Of a stretch of 64,000 nucleotides of DNA, positions 1 through 12,062 are shown one piece after another. The notes beneath the pieces were generated by a model. The model was not told the DNA's origin and did not search any database. It saw only the letters and a program-made list of their open reading frames with translations. Numbering within the stretch: the first letter of the stretch is position 1; the number at the start of each line of letters is the position of its first letter. This DNA is from Microglena sp. YARC (Eukaryota; Chlorophyta; Chlorophyceae; Chlamydomonadales; Chlamydomonadaceae). The DNA lies in contig CM039463.1 of NCBI GenBank assembly GCA_022414725.1, positions 38,851,369 through 38,915,368 of the forward strand, written 5' to 3'. Both the position numbers and the translations under genes were made by a program.

Positions 1-1150
<1,150 letters not shown>

Positions 1151-1199
1151 ATATCAATACTGGAACTCTTGAATATGATATTATTTTTTCTGAATGCCA

Positions 1200-2231
1200 A
1201 CCAACCCACAACAACAACACAACCGCCGAACCGCACCCTAACCAATCCAACCAACCCAACCACGACCGCTTCTGTGTGGCACAGAGTGGAGACCACCACA
1301 ACCACCCCACAACCTTCCCTACCACACCCCAACAAAACCCAACCGCGACCGCTTCTGTGTGACAGGGAATGGAAGCCACCTGAACCCCGCTGTCACCATG
1401 GCCATGATCCCAACCACCTCAACCACCCCACAACCAACCCAACCAACCCAACCTCGACCACTTATGTGCGACGCAGAGTGGAGGCCACCTGAACCCCGCT
1501 GTTACCATGGCCATGATCGTGCTCACAAAATTAACCTTCAACCAACCCAACCAACCAAACCAACCAAACCAACCGCATCTGTGTGACGCGGAGTAGGGGC
1601 CACCTGAACCCCGCTGTCACCATGGCAATGATTTCAACTACCCCAACCACCCCGACCAACCAATCCAACCACTTATGTGTGATGCAGAGTGGAGGCCACC
1701 TGAACCCCTCTGTCACTATGGCCATGATCGTACTCACAAAATTAACCTACAACCACCCCAACCAACCCAACCAACCAACCCAACCGCTTCTGTGTGACAC
1801 GGAGTGGAAGCCACCTGAACCCCGCTGTCACCATGGCTATGATCTCAACTACCCCAACCACCCCAACCAACCAATCCAACCACTTATGTGTGACACGGAG
1901 TGGAAGCCACCTGAAACCCGCTGTCACCATGGCTATGATCTCAATTGCCCCAACCACCCCGACCAACCAATCCAACCACTTATATGTGATGCAGCGTGGA
2001 GGCCACCTGAACCCCTCTGTCACTATGGCCTTGATCGTGTTCAATGAGATCAACCCACAACCAACCCAACTAACCCAACCAACCAGCCCAACCACTTCTG
2101 TGTGAAGTAGGGTGGAGGCCACCTGAACCCCGCTGCCACTATGGCCATGATCGTGTTCAACGAGATCAACCCACAACCAACCCACCCCGACCAACCCAAC
2201 AAACCAACCCAACCAATTCTGTGTGACGCAG
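1200..2231 (+). repeat. Acceptor-side junction array of aquaporin A NPA exon
   Basis: About ten tandem units of roughly 100 bp. Each contains a CAACC-rich stretch, a splice-acceptor-like TGTGTGACGCAG, and the first 40-75 nt of the following exon (reading [13 protein letters not shown] in the frame used by the real exon). The copies differ by substitutions. The last unit runs into the full exon at 2232. The long open frames here on both strands are by-products of the repeat. Confidence 0.85.
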
Positions 2232-2567
2232 AGTGGAGGCCACCTGAACCCCGCAGTCACCATGGCCATGATCGTGTTCAACGAGATCAACCCCGTCAAG
2301 GGTCTCCTCTACATCCTCTCCCAAGTCCTAGGCGCCCTGTGTGGAGTGTCCATGGTCAAAGCTCTCTGGCCTTCGCGCAACTACAACGTGGTCAACTTGG
2401 GAGCTAATGGCCTTGACCCAGACCTTTTAATCGTCCAGGGCTTTTTCCTGGAGTTCTTTGGCACTGCGCTGCTTGTCTTTGTGGTGTTCAACGTTGCCGT
2501 GGATAAGCATGGGAGCAAGTTCACTCACCGCTTCACGCCAATGGTCATTGGCTTCACTGTCTTCCTG
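2232..2567 (+). CDS. Aquaporin A exon: NPA1, helices 3, 4 and start of 5
   Basis: 112 codons, phase 0 at both ends. The acceptor is GACGCAG and the donor is GTGCGT. It begins SGGHLNPAV (first NPA half-helix). It then encodes helix 3 (around [16 protein letters not shown]), a long loop C, helix 4 (around [16 protein letters not shown]) and the beginning of helix 5 (VIGFTVFL). It has exactly the same length and boundaries as exon 22291-21956 of copy B. Confidence 0.9.
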
Positions 2568-4304
2568 GTGCGTTGTGACATGAAGTTCAACCCCCCCCAC
2601 ACAACCAACCAACCCACAACCAACCCAACCAACCCACAACCAACTTAACCACCAAACCAGCCCAATCACCAAACCACCCCACAACCACCCACAACCATCC
2701 TACAACAACCAACCAACCCAACCACGCACCAATGGTCATTGGCTTCACCATGTTCCTGGTGCTTAGTGACATGAAATTCAACCAACCCTCAACCAACCCA
2801 CAACCAACCCAACCAATCCAACCAACCCAACCAATCCAACCAACCCAACCACACACTCGTGGTCATTGGCTTCACCCTGTTCCTGGTGGGTAGTGACATG
2901 AAGTTCATCCACCCCCCCCACAACCAACCCACAACCAACCCAACCAATCCAACCAACCCAACCACGCGCCCACGTTCATTGGCTTCACCGTGTCCCTGGT
3001 GCGTAGTGACATAAAGTTCAACCACCACCCCCACAACCAACCCACAACCAACCCAACCAATCCAATCAACCCAACCATGCACCCACGTTCATTGGCTTCA
3101 CCGTGTCCCTGGTGCGTAGTGACATGAATTTCAACCACCACCCCCACAACCAACCCACAACCAACCCAACCATTCCAACCATGCACCCACGTTCATTGGC
3201 TTCACCGTGTCCCTGGTGGGTAGTGACATGAAGTTCATCCACCCCCCCACAACCATCCCACAACCACCCTACAACCAATCCAACCAACCCACAACCAACT
3301 CAGCCACACACCCATGGTTATTTGCTCCACTGTGTTCCTGGTGCGTCGTGACGTGGTTGAACCTCCCCACAACAACCCACAACTAACCAACAACCAACCC
3401 AACCAACCCACAACCACCCCAACCAACCCAACCAACCCAACCAACCCAACCACACACCCAAGGTCATTGGCTTCACCATGTTCCTGGTGCGTAGTGACGT
3501 GAAGTTCAAACACCCCACAACCATACCACAACCAAACCAACCAACCCAACCAACCCAACTGCGCACCCATGGTCATCTGCTGCATCTTGTTGCTGGTGCG
3601 TAGTGACACGGTTGAACCACCCCACAACCACCCCACAACCACCCTAACCAACCCAACCCAGCCACGCGACCATGTCAGGTTCAACTGGTGCTCATCCCCA
3701 TGACTGGCTGTGGAATCAACCATTCCAACCAACCCAACCTACCAAACTAACCCAAACCACAAACCCATTTCAGGTCCATCTGGTGCTCGTCCCCATGACT
3801 GGCTGTGGAATCAACCAACCCAACCAACCAACCCAACCACGCACCCATTGCAGGTCCATCTGGTGCTCATCCCCATGACAGGCTGTGGAATCAACCAACT
3901 CAACCAACCAACCCAACCACGCACCCATTGCAGGCCCATCTGGTGCTCATCCCCATGACAGGCTGTGGAATCAACCCCGCTCGAAGCTTCGCAACTGCCG
4001 CAGTGTCAGGATTGTGGAAGGATCACTGGCTTTACTGGGTAGCTCCCATGACAGGTGGGGTGCTAAACAGCCTGAACACCTGTTTAAAAACCGAAGTTAG
4101 TTTGTGTGTGGGGTGGGGTGGGGGTGGGGTAGTTTTTGTGTGGGTGTGGGTGTGTGTGGGTGGGTGGGTGAAGGGAATCAACCCCGCTCAAAGCTTCGCA
4201 ACAGCCTTAGTGTCAGGCTTGTGGGAGGATAATTCGATTTACTGGGTAGCTCCCTAAACAACCTGAGCACCTGTTTCTAAACCGAAGTTTATTTGTGTGG
4301 AGGT

Positions 4305-4335
<31 letters not shown>

Positions 4336-7300
4336 GGGGGGTAGTTCGTGGGTGGGGGGTGTGCAGGGAATTAATCACGCTCGAAGCTTTGCAACAGCCG
4401 TAGTGTCAGGCCTATGGGAGGAGCATTGGGTTTACTGTGTAGCTCCCTTGAAAGGTGAGGCATAGCTTCTCTTTTAAGCTACGTGCAGCAGCTTCTAGGC
4501 AGATACCTGAAACAGCCACTGTGTAGCTCCCATGGAAGGGGAGGCATACCTTTTATTTTCAGCTACCACCAGCAGCTTCTAGGCAGCTTCCTGAGGCAGC
4601 AACTGGGTAGCTCCCATGGCAGGTGAGGCATAGCTTTTCTTTTCAGCTATGAGCAGAAGCTTCCCTCCTCCTCCTCCTCCTTCTCCTCCTCCTCCTCCTC
4701 CTCCTCTCCTCCTCCTCCCCCCTCCCCCCCTCCCCCACACAACACCACTCACTCCTCCTCACTCACTCACTCACTCACTCACTCACTCACTCACTCACTC
4801 ACTCACTCACTCACTCACTCACTCACTCACTCACTCACTCACTCACTCACTCACTCACTCACTCACTCACTCACTCACTCACTCACTCACTCACTCACTC
4901 ACTCACTCACTCACTCACTCACTCACTCACTCACTCACTCACTCACTCACTCACTCACTCACTCACTCACTCACTCACTCACTCACTCACTCACTCACTC
5001 ACTCACCACTCACTCACTCACTCACTCACTCACTCACTCACTCACTCACTCACTCACTCACTCACTCACTCACTCACTCACTCACTCACTCACTCACTCA
5101 CTCACTCACTCACTCACTCACTCACTCACTCACTCACTCACTCACTCACTCACTCACTCACTCACTCACTCACTCACTCACTCACTCACTCACTCACTCA
5201 CTCACTCACTCACTCACTCACTCACTCACTCACTCACTCACTCACTCACTCACTCACTCACTCACTCACTCACTCACTCACTCACTCACTCACTCACTCA
5301 CTCACTCACTCACTCACTCACTCACTCACTCACTCGCTGACTCACTGACTCACTGACTCACTGACTCACTGACTCACTGACTCACTGACTCACTGACTCA
5401 CTGACTCACTGACTCACTGACTCACACTCACTCACTCACTGACTCACTCACTGACTCACTCACTCACTCACTCACTCACTCACTCTCACTCACTCACTCA
5501 CTCACTCACTCACTCACTCACTCACTCACTCACTCACTCACTCACTCACTCACTCACTCACTCACTCACTCACTCACTCACTCACTCACTCACTCACTCA
5601 CTCACTCACTCACTCACTCACTCACTCACTCACTCACTCACTCACTCACTCACTCACTCACTCACTCACTCACTCACTCACTCACTCACTCACTCACTCA
5701 CTCACTCACTCACTCACTCACTCACTCACTCACTCACTCACTCACTCACTCACTCACTCACTCACTCACTCACTCACTCACTCACTCACTCACTCACTCA
5801 CTCACTCACTCACTCACTCACTCACTCACTCACTCACTCACTCACTCACTCACTCACTCACTCACTCACTCACTCACTCACTCACTCACTCACTCACTCA
5901 CTCACTCACTCACTCACTCACTCACTCACTCACTCACTCACTCACTCACTCACTCCTCACTCACTCACTCACTCACTCACTCACTCACTCACTCACTCAC
6001 TCACTCACTCACTCACTCACTCACTCACTCACTCACTCACTCACTCACTCACTCACTCACTCACTCACTCACTCACTCACTCACTCACTCACTCACTCAC
6101 TCACTCACTCACTCACTCACTCACTCACTCACTCACTCACTCACTCACTCACTCACTCACTCACTCACTCACTCACTCACTCACTCACTCACTCACTCAC
6201 TCACTCACTCACTCACTCACTCACTCACTCACTCACTCACTCACTCACTCACTCACTCACTCACTCACTCACTCACTCACTCACTCACTCACTCACTCAC
6301 TCACTCACTCACTCACTCACTCACTCACTCACTCACTCACTCACTCACTCACTCACTACTCACTCACTCACTCACTCACTCACTCACTCACTCACTCACT
6401 CACTCACTCACTCACTCACTCACTCACTCACTCACTCACTCACTCACTCACTCACTCACTCACTCACTCACTCACTCACTCACTCACTCACTCACTCACT
6501 CACTCACTCACTCACTCACTCACTCACTCACTCACTCACTCACTCACTCACTCACTCACTCACTCACTCACTCACTCACTCACTCACTCACTCACTCACT
6601 CACTCACTCACTCACTCACTCACTCACTCACTCACTCACTCACTCACTCACTCACTCACTCACTCACTCACTCACTCACTCACTCACTCACTCACTCACT
6701 CACTCATCACTCACTCACTCACTCACTCACTCACTCACTCACTCACTCACTCACTCACTCACTCACTCACTCACTCACTCACTCACTCACTCACTCACTC
6801 ACTCACTCACTCACTCACTCACTCACTCACTCACTCACTCACTCACTCACTCACTCACTCACTCACTCACTCTCACTCACTCACTCACTCACTCTCACTC
6901 ACTCTCTCTCACTCTCTCTCACTCTCTCTCACTCACTCACTCACTCACTCACTCACTCACTCACTCTCACTCACTCTCACTCACTCACTCACTCACTCAC
7001 TCACTCACTCACTCACTCACTCACTCACTCACTCACTCACTCACTCACTCACTCACTCTCTCTCTCTCTCCCCTCCTCCTCCTCCTCCTCCTCCTCCTCC
7101 TCCACCCTCCTCCTCCCTCCCTCCCTCCTCATCATCCTCCCCTCCTGATCATCCACCTTCCTCCTAATCCTCATTCTCATCATCCTCCTTCCCTAAACCC
7201 TAAAAAAACTCCTAATCATCATCATTGCAGGCGGACCCGTTGGAGCCTCCATGCAGTTCTTCATGTTCCAGTACAAGCGCTCTCCCGTGAGTAGCAAGCA

Positions 7301-7511
7301 AGACGCTGGCTTGTTTGATCCCAGGAGGTGGACCGAGGAGATAGAGAAGGCAATGGAAAAAGCCTCGGACAAGTTGGAGCGCACAATGAGCAGAATGAAT
7401 AGTTTGCAAGCTGCCCCATCTATGGGCCTTGCTCTCACTCAGTCCAATGCTCTGGACTTGATTGATGAACATGCCATTACAATTGGGACTCCTGAAAGAG
7501 GCCATCACTAA
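2232..7511 (+). CDS. Aquaporin (MIP family) copy A, 5'-incomplete, three exons
   Basis: Channel protein of the major intrinsic protein family, expected in a membrane and passing water. Exons are 2232-2567, 3934-4054 and 7231-7511; phases agree at both junctions (0, then 1), giving 245 residues. It contains the first NPA box (HLNPAV) at its start, helices 3 to 6, and the second NPA box (GINPARS). At the aromatic/arginine filter, His, Cys and Arg are at the positions of AQP1 H180, C189 and R195; helix 2, which holds the fourth residue, is absent from this copy. The C-terminal tail of about 80 residues is charged and probably an amphipathic helix. Helices 1 and 2 would be in upstream exons that I cannot find in the window. 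Copy B in the right arm is a close relative in opposite orientation. Confidence 0.85.
2568..3660 (+). repeat. Donor-side junction array of aquaporin A NPA exon
   Basis: About nine units of 100-130 bp follow the real donor. Each unit carries the exon's last 25-30 nt (coding VIGFTVFL), the donor GTGCGTAGTGAC, and a CAACC-rich spacer. Positions of the repeated donors include about 2759, 2886, 2999, 3112, 3216, 3340, 3487 and 3596. Several units also keep GTGCGT exactly. Confidence 0.85.
3672..3933 (+). repeat. Acceptor-side junction array of aquaporin A second NPA exon
   Basis: Three units of about 80 bp precede the real exon. Each has the acceptor context CATTGCAG or CATTTCAG followed by the exon start coding [13 protein letters not shown], and then returns to CAACC-rich spacer before the NPA box is complete. 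Confidence 0.8.
3934..4054 (+). CDS. Aquaporin A exon: end of helix 5, NPA2, start of helix 6
   Basis: 40 codons plus one base; acceptor CATTGCAG, donor GTGGGG. It encodes [19 protein letters not shown] and then SGLWKDHWLYWVAPMTG. The His, Cys and Arg of the selectivity filter are all in this exon. One codon is missing relative to copy B in the loop before helix 6. Confidence 0.9.
4055..4660 (+). repeat. Decayed copies of aquaporin exon end and donor
   Basis: At 4158-4257 and 4366-4460 there are longer partial copies of the second NPA exon (GINPAQSFATALVSGLW and a more decayed one). Between them is a G-run (about 4319-4341). Shorter copies of the exon end around TGGGTAGCTCCCATGGCAGG follow at about 4520 and 4600. 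This last sequence also recurs in dispersed form at 9000-10330 and 18120-20460. Confidence 0.75.
4662..4740 (+). repeat. CCT-rich simple repeat
   Basis: CTCCTC-type trinucleotide tract leading into the CTCA microsatellite. Confidence 0.85.
4750..7066 (+). repeat. 2.3-kb CTCA tetranucleotide microsatellite
   Basis: Nearly pure (CTCA)n inside the last intron of aquaporin A. Interruptions are a CTGA-variant block at about 5335-5460, single phase slips near 5007, 5487, 5954, 6357 and 6705, and a CTCT-rich stretch near 6870-6970. The 235-residue open frame of Thr-His-Ser-Leu repeats in it is an artefact. The matching intron in the right arm has no such tract and carries a GGA-rich tract instead. 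Confidence 0.95.
7067..7205 (+). repeat. CT- and CCT-rich tract before the last aquaporin exon
   Basis: Pyrimidine-rich low-complexity sequence ending about 25 bases before the acceptor at 7230. It corresponds to the purine-rich tract at 19546-19935 in the other arm. Confidence 0.75.
7231..7511 (+). CDS. Aquaporin A last exon: end of helix 6 and cytosolic tail
   Basis: The acceptor is CATTGCAG; the first two bases complete a Gly codon. It encodes GGPVGASMQFFMFQY (end of helix 6), then a charged tail with DPRRWTEEIEKAMEKASDK and a stop TAA at 7509-7511. The frame is intact, unlike the homologous exon in copy B. The tail length is unusual for an aquaporin but shows no recognised domain. Confidence 0.85.
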
Positions 7512-8950
7512 TTTTACAGCTGTGGTCCTGATTAATGAACATGCCGACACAATTGAGTCTGTTTGAAGTGTCTATCACTAACTTCACAGCTGTGGACTTG
7601 ATTGATGAACATCGGGTCACAATTGGGACTCCTGAAAGAGGCCATCACTAACTTTACAGCTGTGGACTCAATTGATGAACATGCCGTCACACTTGAGACT
7701 GTTCGAACATGCCGTCACAATTGAGACTATTTGAAGGGTCTATCACTAACTCAACGGCTCTGAACGTGATTGATTAACATGCCGGCAGACTTGAGACTGT
7801 TCGAACGTGCCGTCACAATTGGGACTCCTTGAAGAGGCCATCACTAACCTAACAGCTGTGGACTCGATTGATGAACGTACCGCCACAATTGAGACTATTT
7901 GAAGGGTCTATCACTACCTCCACAGCTGTGGACTTGATTGATGAACATCAGGTCACAATTGAGACTCCTTGAAGAGGCCATCACTAAATTTACAGCTGTG
8001 GACTTGATTGATGAACATGCCGTCACAATCGAGTCTGTTTGAAGCGGCCATCACTAACTTTACAGCTGTGGACTCGATTGATGAACATGCCGTCACAATT
8101 GAGTCTGTTTGAAGTGTCTATCACTAACTCCACAGCTCTGGACTTGATTGACGAACATGCAGTCACAATCAGGGTAGAACAAACTGGTCGGTATTCCGGT
8201 ATTGGGGTATTTGAGGGCCGGTATACCGGAGCCAAAAATCCCAATGTCGGTTTGCCCGGAACTTTCTGAGAGTCCCTTCCGGTATGCACTGACCAATTCT
8301 GAGGGCAAGTTCCGGCCAGACCGACTCACAATTGAGATTGTTTGAAGAGGTCGCCAAGACCCTGTAAATTGGCTTGGCTTGATGAACATGCCGTCACAAT
8401 GGAGACTGTTTGAAGAGGTCGCCAAGACCCTGTAGATTGGCTTGGCTTGGATTGATGAACATGCCGTCACAATGGAGACTGTTTGAAGAGGACGCCAAGA
8501 CCCTGTAGATTGGCTTGGCTTGGCTTGATGGACATGCCGTCACAATGGAGTTTGTTTGAAGAGGTCGCCAAGACCCTGTAGATTGGCTTGGCTTGATGGA
8601 CATGCCGTCACAATGGAGACTGTTTGAAGAGGTCGCCAAGACCCTGTAAATTGGCTTGGCTTGATTGATGGACATGCCGTCACAATGGAGTTTGTTTGAA
8701 GAGGTCGCCAAGACCCTGTAGATTGGCTTGGCTTGATGGACATGCCGTCACAATGGAGACTGTTTGAAGAGGTCGCCAAGACCCTGTAAATTGGCTTGGC
8801 TTGATTGATGGACATGCCGTCACAATGGAGTTTGTTTGAAGAGGTCGCCAAGACCCTGTAGATTGGCTTGGCTTGATTGACGAACATGCCGTCACAATGG
8901 AGACTGTTTGAAGAGGTCGCCAAGACCCTGTAAATTGGCTTGGCTTGATC
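7512..8950 (+). repeat. Tandem array copied from the 3' end of aquaporin A
   Basis: About 17 units of roughly 60-100 bp derived from the end of the last exon (GACTTGATTGATGAACATGC). The first half (7520-8160) has units with a CCATCACTAAC motif. The second half (8330-8950) has units with GTCGCCAAGACCCTGTA and TTGGCTTGGCTTGA. The right arm has essentially one unit (19140-19200), so the expansion is private to this arm. No gene is seen. Confidence 0.85.
8176..8330. other. Unique insert inside the terminal array
   Basis: About 155 bp containing several CCGGTAT and CCGGAA motifs interrupt the array. I see no clear terminal repeats or target duplication, so its nature is unknown. Confidence 0.4.
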
Positions 8951-9245
8951 TCCCCAGCCATAGTGTGCTCCACCAGCACGAAACGGTAGCTGGGCATCGT
9001 CAGCAGAGCTTCTCTTTTCAGCTAAGAGTGGTACCTTATAGGTGAGACAGTCACTGAGATAAACTGGCATCCATTTCCCCACCCCACCCCAACTCACCCA
9101 CACCCACCCACCCACACCCACCCACACTTCACCCCCCACGCACACACACACCACCACCACCACCCTCTGTGTGCAGCTGCTGTATGTATGGCACCAAGTG
9201 TGTAGCTTCTAGGTGCGACAGTTACTGAGACAACCCCTAATATTT
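8950..9245. other. Dispersed-repeat mosaic, no gene
   Basis: Contains copies of the AGCTTCTAGGTG / CTTTTCAGCTA dispersed sequence and a C- and A-rich stretch (9075-9165). Confidence 0.5.
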
Positions 9246-9520
9246 CAGCAGTGCTGAATGGAAAATTGGTTATGCCAGCTTCCAAGAGAACAAGGGTGCT
9301 TTAGTTGCGTACAATTAGACAGATCCAGCCAATGCAAGTTGGGACAGCAGGCTGACAAGGCTCTGATGTCCTGAAGTTGACTGCAAGACCTCAGTTTCAG
9401 CGTATGCAGACTGGAACATGCTGACAAGGCTGTGATGTCCTGAAGTTGCGTACATCCGAACAGACCCAGCGTATGCAGACTGGAACATGCAGACAAGGCT
9501 GAGATGTGTTATGGGCCATA
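9245..9520 (-). pseudogene. Leucine-rich repeat protein fragment
   Basis: On the minus strand there are three successive leucine-rich repeats of about 25 residues with the pattern SACSSLHTLxLxxCxQLQDI, ending in a repeat with NLHWLDLSNCTQL. The stretch is open for 83 codons but has no proper start and runs into repeat sequence on both sides. It lies between two direct copies of AGCTTCCAAGAGAACAAGG (about 9280 and 9651). It is probably a captured fragment of an LRR gene rather than a working gene. Confidence 0.6.
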
Positions 9521-9529
9521 TTTTCCTCT

Positions 9530-9600
9530 CGCACTAACCCCCTGGGGTAAAGGGTACCCCCCATCTCAACTCCTTTACCCTAGGGGGGTTAGGGGTGGTC
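9530..9600. repeat. Short inverted repeat (hairpin)
   Basis: CTAACCCCC...GGTAAAGGGTA is followed by CTTTACCC...GGGGGGTTAG, forming two arms of about 20 bp around a short loop. It could be a small foldback element next to the LRR fragment. Confidence 0.5.
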
Positions 9601-9639
9601 GTCAAATAAAGGGCCCAAGTCTGTCACAATGTAACACAC

Positions 9640-10330
9640 AGACTTTCTGCAGCTTCCAAGAGAACAAGGTTGCTTTAGTTTTGGCTGGACAGCCAGCCAG
9701 GGGAGCTGCCTAGAAGCTGTTGCTCGTAGCTGAAAATAAAATCTATGTTCCAGAGCAGAGATTTGTGTTCTTTGTTGTTGTCCTTGTCGTTTTTGTCTCA
9801 GTCGTTTTTGTGGTTTGTGTGGTTTGTGTGGTTTTTGTGTTTTTGTGGTCCTTGTGGTTTTTGTTTTCATCGCTTTTGTTTTTGTCGTTTTTTGTGTGTG
9901 ACGCGTCACAAGTTGCGCGACTCGGTGTGACTCCAGTGCAGAGCCCAGGGAGTTCGGGGGGTCAGTTGTAAGTAGTTTAGCCAGGCCCATGCGTCGCCAT
10001 GCTGTGACGGAATGACGATGGGTCCCCCGAAAATAAAGTGGCAAGCAGCCAAGAAAGTATTGTTTAGGTACAGCTGGGTAAAGGAAAAATAAAAATTCTT
10101 GGGTTCATTGTTGTCAGAAATGTGCTTACCAACCGTAGCTTTTCTTGTTGGCTATGAGCAGCAGCTTCTAGGAAGCTCCCTGAGTCAGGCACTAGGCTAA
10201 GCCCCAATATTTCAACAGTGCTGGAAGGCTGATTCTGTCAGCTTCCAGACACTCTGCTTTGCTTTAGGTCTGGCCAGGTAGAAAGCCAGGGGAGCTGACT
10301 AGAAGCTTCTGCTCGTAGCTGAAAAGAAAA
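9640..10330. repeat. Dispersed repeats with a T/G-rich tract, no gene
   Basis: Two copies of the block AGCTTCCAGA...GGGGAGCTG...AGAAGCT (9650-9725 and 10215-10330) flank a TTTTTGTGG-type low-complexity tract (9760-9895) and a copy of the GACGCGTCACAAGTTGCGCGAC dispersed family (9898-10015). Confidence 0.6.
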
Positions 10331-10339
10331 GCTATGATA

Positions 10340-10509
10340 ATGATAACGCCTGGTGGGGCGTGGTGTTAAGGGAGCCCGTCGTACGCAGGTGGGGAGCGTT
10401 CTCCTACCTCAACTGGACAAGCTACCATCGCGGTTGACGACGACCTGCAACGCCAAGAGCGCCCGAAGGGGGAGTCAAACCCCCGACTCTTCATCCTCAA
10501 GCGATTTGG
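10340..10509 (-). mobile_element. tRNA-derived SINE with 13-bp TSD and an empty site in the other arm
   Basis: The SINE body is on the minus strand. It is flanked by perfect direct repeats AAAAGCTATGATA at 10327-10339 and 10510-10522. The equivalent place in the right arm (about 18115-18140, reverse strand) has a single copy of this sequence and no SINE. The insertion therefore happened after the arms duplicated, or was precisely absent from one copy. The head keeps a B-box-like GGGTTTGACTCC but lacks the A box, so it is 5'-truncated. Confidence 0.9.
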
Positions 10510-10589
10510 AAAAGCTATGATACTAACAGAGCAATTTCAGATGGTTTCCTTGAATACCCCATCACTGTTGCCATACATCATCATCACCA

Positions 10590-10940
10590 TCACTGCTTTT
10601 TTTTGTGCGTCACGTCACAAATTGAGCGACTGTGTGAGAACCCGGTGCGACGCACAGCCCCCCAAACCATAGGGGATCCGCGCGGAGCCGGGTGGGTGGA
10701 TGGGACAGGGGGGCATTTCTGACTACCATTAGTTAAGTGAGACCCATGCGTCGCCATGCAGCGACAGGATGGCGACAGAATGGCGACAGATCACAACAAA
10801 AAGCACGGCAATCATCACCCGTGTCAATTGAAACCACATCAGAATCGGTGCGACCCCTGCGCAACGCGCTGCCCCCCAGAACCCTGCGGAGCGCAAAGAG
10901 TGGAGCCTGGGGGGGCTGTGGGGGCATGTCTGACTAGTTC
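10590..10940. repeat. Dispersed repeat family with CGCGTCGC / CATGCGTCGCCATGC motifs
   Basis: Related sequence appears at 9898-10015, 17700-18050, 18395-18560, 19020-19080, 25075-25160, 35670-35850 and 43070-43170. Typical parts are CAAATTGAGC, a GGGGGGC run with CATTTCTGACTAG, and CATGCGTCGCCATGC. It is probably a non-autonomous mobile element; no protein is encoded. Confidence 0.6.
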
Positions 10941-11089
10941 AGTATTTAGTTTTAGTTTTTGCCTAGTTGTGAAATCACACCAGGGTTACCTGGTAACTTA
11001 CTTAGTGATCTGACCATGGTGTCGTCACATTCACTTAGCCAGACATGGTCACATTCCATGGTGCCGTCAAAGCAAAAACAAAAAAAGCC

Positions 11090-11160
11090 AGGAGGGGCCT
11101 GGTGTTAAGGGGACCCTCCCGTACGCCGCAGCTGGGGAAAGTCACCATGGCAGACATAGT
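11090..11160 (-). mobile_element. Decayed SINE fragment
   Basis: GGCCTGGTGTTAAGGGGACC and CTCCCGTACGCCGCAG match the tail half of the SINE body. The remainder is missing. Confidence 0.4.
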
Positions 11161-11259
11161 AAGTGTCACCCTCCAGGCGGGAGGGACTCCTCCATGCGAC
11201 GTGTGGCAAGAATGCTGGTATGGTGCCATCATATTCCCCCTCACTATTTACTGTCAATC

Positions 11260-11420
11260 ATGTCAACGGAGACCGCATCATAGTTGCTCGGTCCTTGGCT
11301 ATGTTCACCCCACAGCAAAGCTGGGGGGTCAACGGAGACCGCATCCTAGTTGCTCGGTCCTTAGCTTGTTGTTGTTGGCTTGTTCTTTTACACCACAGTG
11401 AGACTGGGGCTGAGAACACA
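11260..11420. repeat. Short tandem duplication GTCAACGGAGACCGCATC
   Basis: Two units at about 11265 and 11330 contain GGAGACCGCATC and GTTGCTCGGTCCTT. Related copies in inverted orientation occur at 17400-17580 in the right arm. Confidence 0.6.
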
Positions 11421-11504
11421 GGCGACCTCCCCGGTTTTCATATAGTGAAAATGCTTAGAGATTATAATAGCATTATGTTGGAGTGGCTGTACTTCTGCAT
11501 AAAA

Positions 11505-11715
11505 AAGTAATGCTAACGCCTGGTGGAGCGTGGTATTAAGAGAGCTCTGTCTTATGGCGGTAGAGAACGGGCTGCTACTTATCCTGGACAGTGCTACTAT
11601 GGCGGTTGACAGCGACCGCAAATTCTAAAGCCCAACTGTAGGGATTCAGACCCAGCACCTTCATTATCCCAGCGAAACGATCAATCATTGAACATTTCGC
11701 CGAACCGGGATATGT
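11505..11715 (-). mobile_element. tRNA-derived SINE shared by both arms
   Basis: A nearly full SINE on the minus strand with a head region (GATTCAGACCCAGCACC as B-box complement) and the usual tail. Flanking direct repeats begin TATGTTGGAGT at about 11474 and 11711. The same element sits at 17090-17290 in the right arm, so it predates the inverted duplication. Confidence 0.8.
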
Positions 11716-11861
11716 TGGAGTACCTGTCCTTCTGTAGAGCTCTATAGCTGATGTATTCATGAGGTGTGAAAAGCAGGCACCCGCACTGAGGAATTATATG
11801 ATTAAATATATCAATTAAGAAACACGAAAAGTCGTTCTTAGCCTATTGCTTCCTAATACTA

Positions 11862-11865
11862 GCAG

Positions 11866-11942
<77 letters not shown>

Positions 11943-11945
11943 TTA
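11862..11945. repeat. CTA and AAT trinucleotide repeats
   Basis: Pure (CTA)n followed by (AAT)n. The right arm has an imperfect TAG-rich counterpart at 16715-16820. Confidence 0.9.
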
Positions 11946-12062
11946 GTATAATAGTATCAGTACTTCTACTACTTCCACTTCTACTATCAGTACTCAATAG
12001 GCACCACACATGCAAATTCAAAATGGTTGACCAATTCAATTGTCTAAATGCTGATATAGAGG

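Noticed and set aside
4649..5356. 235-codon open frame of Thr-His-Ser-Leu repeats
   Set aside because: Pure translation of the CTCA microsatellite within an intron.
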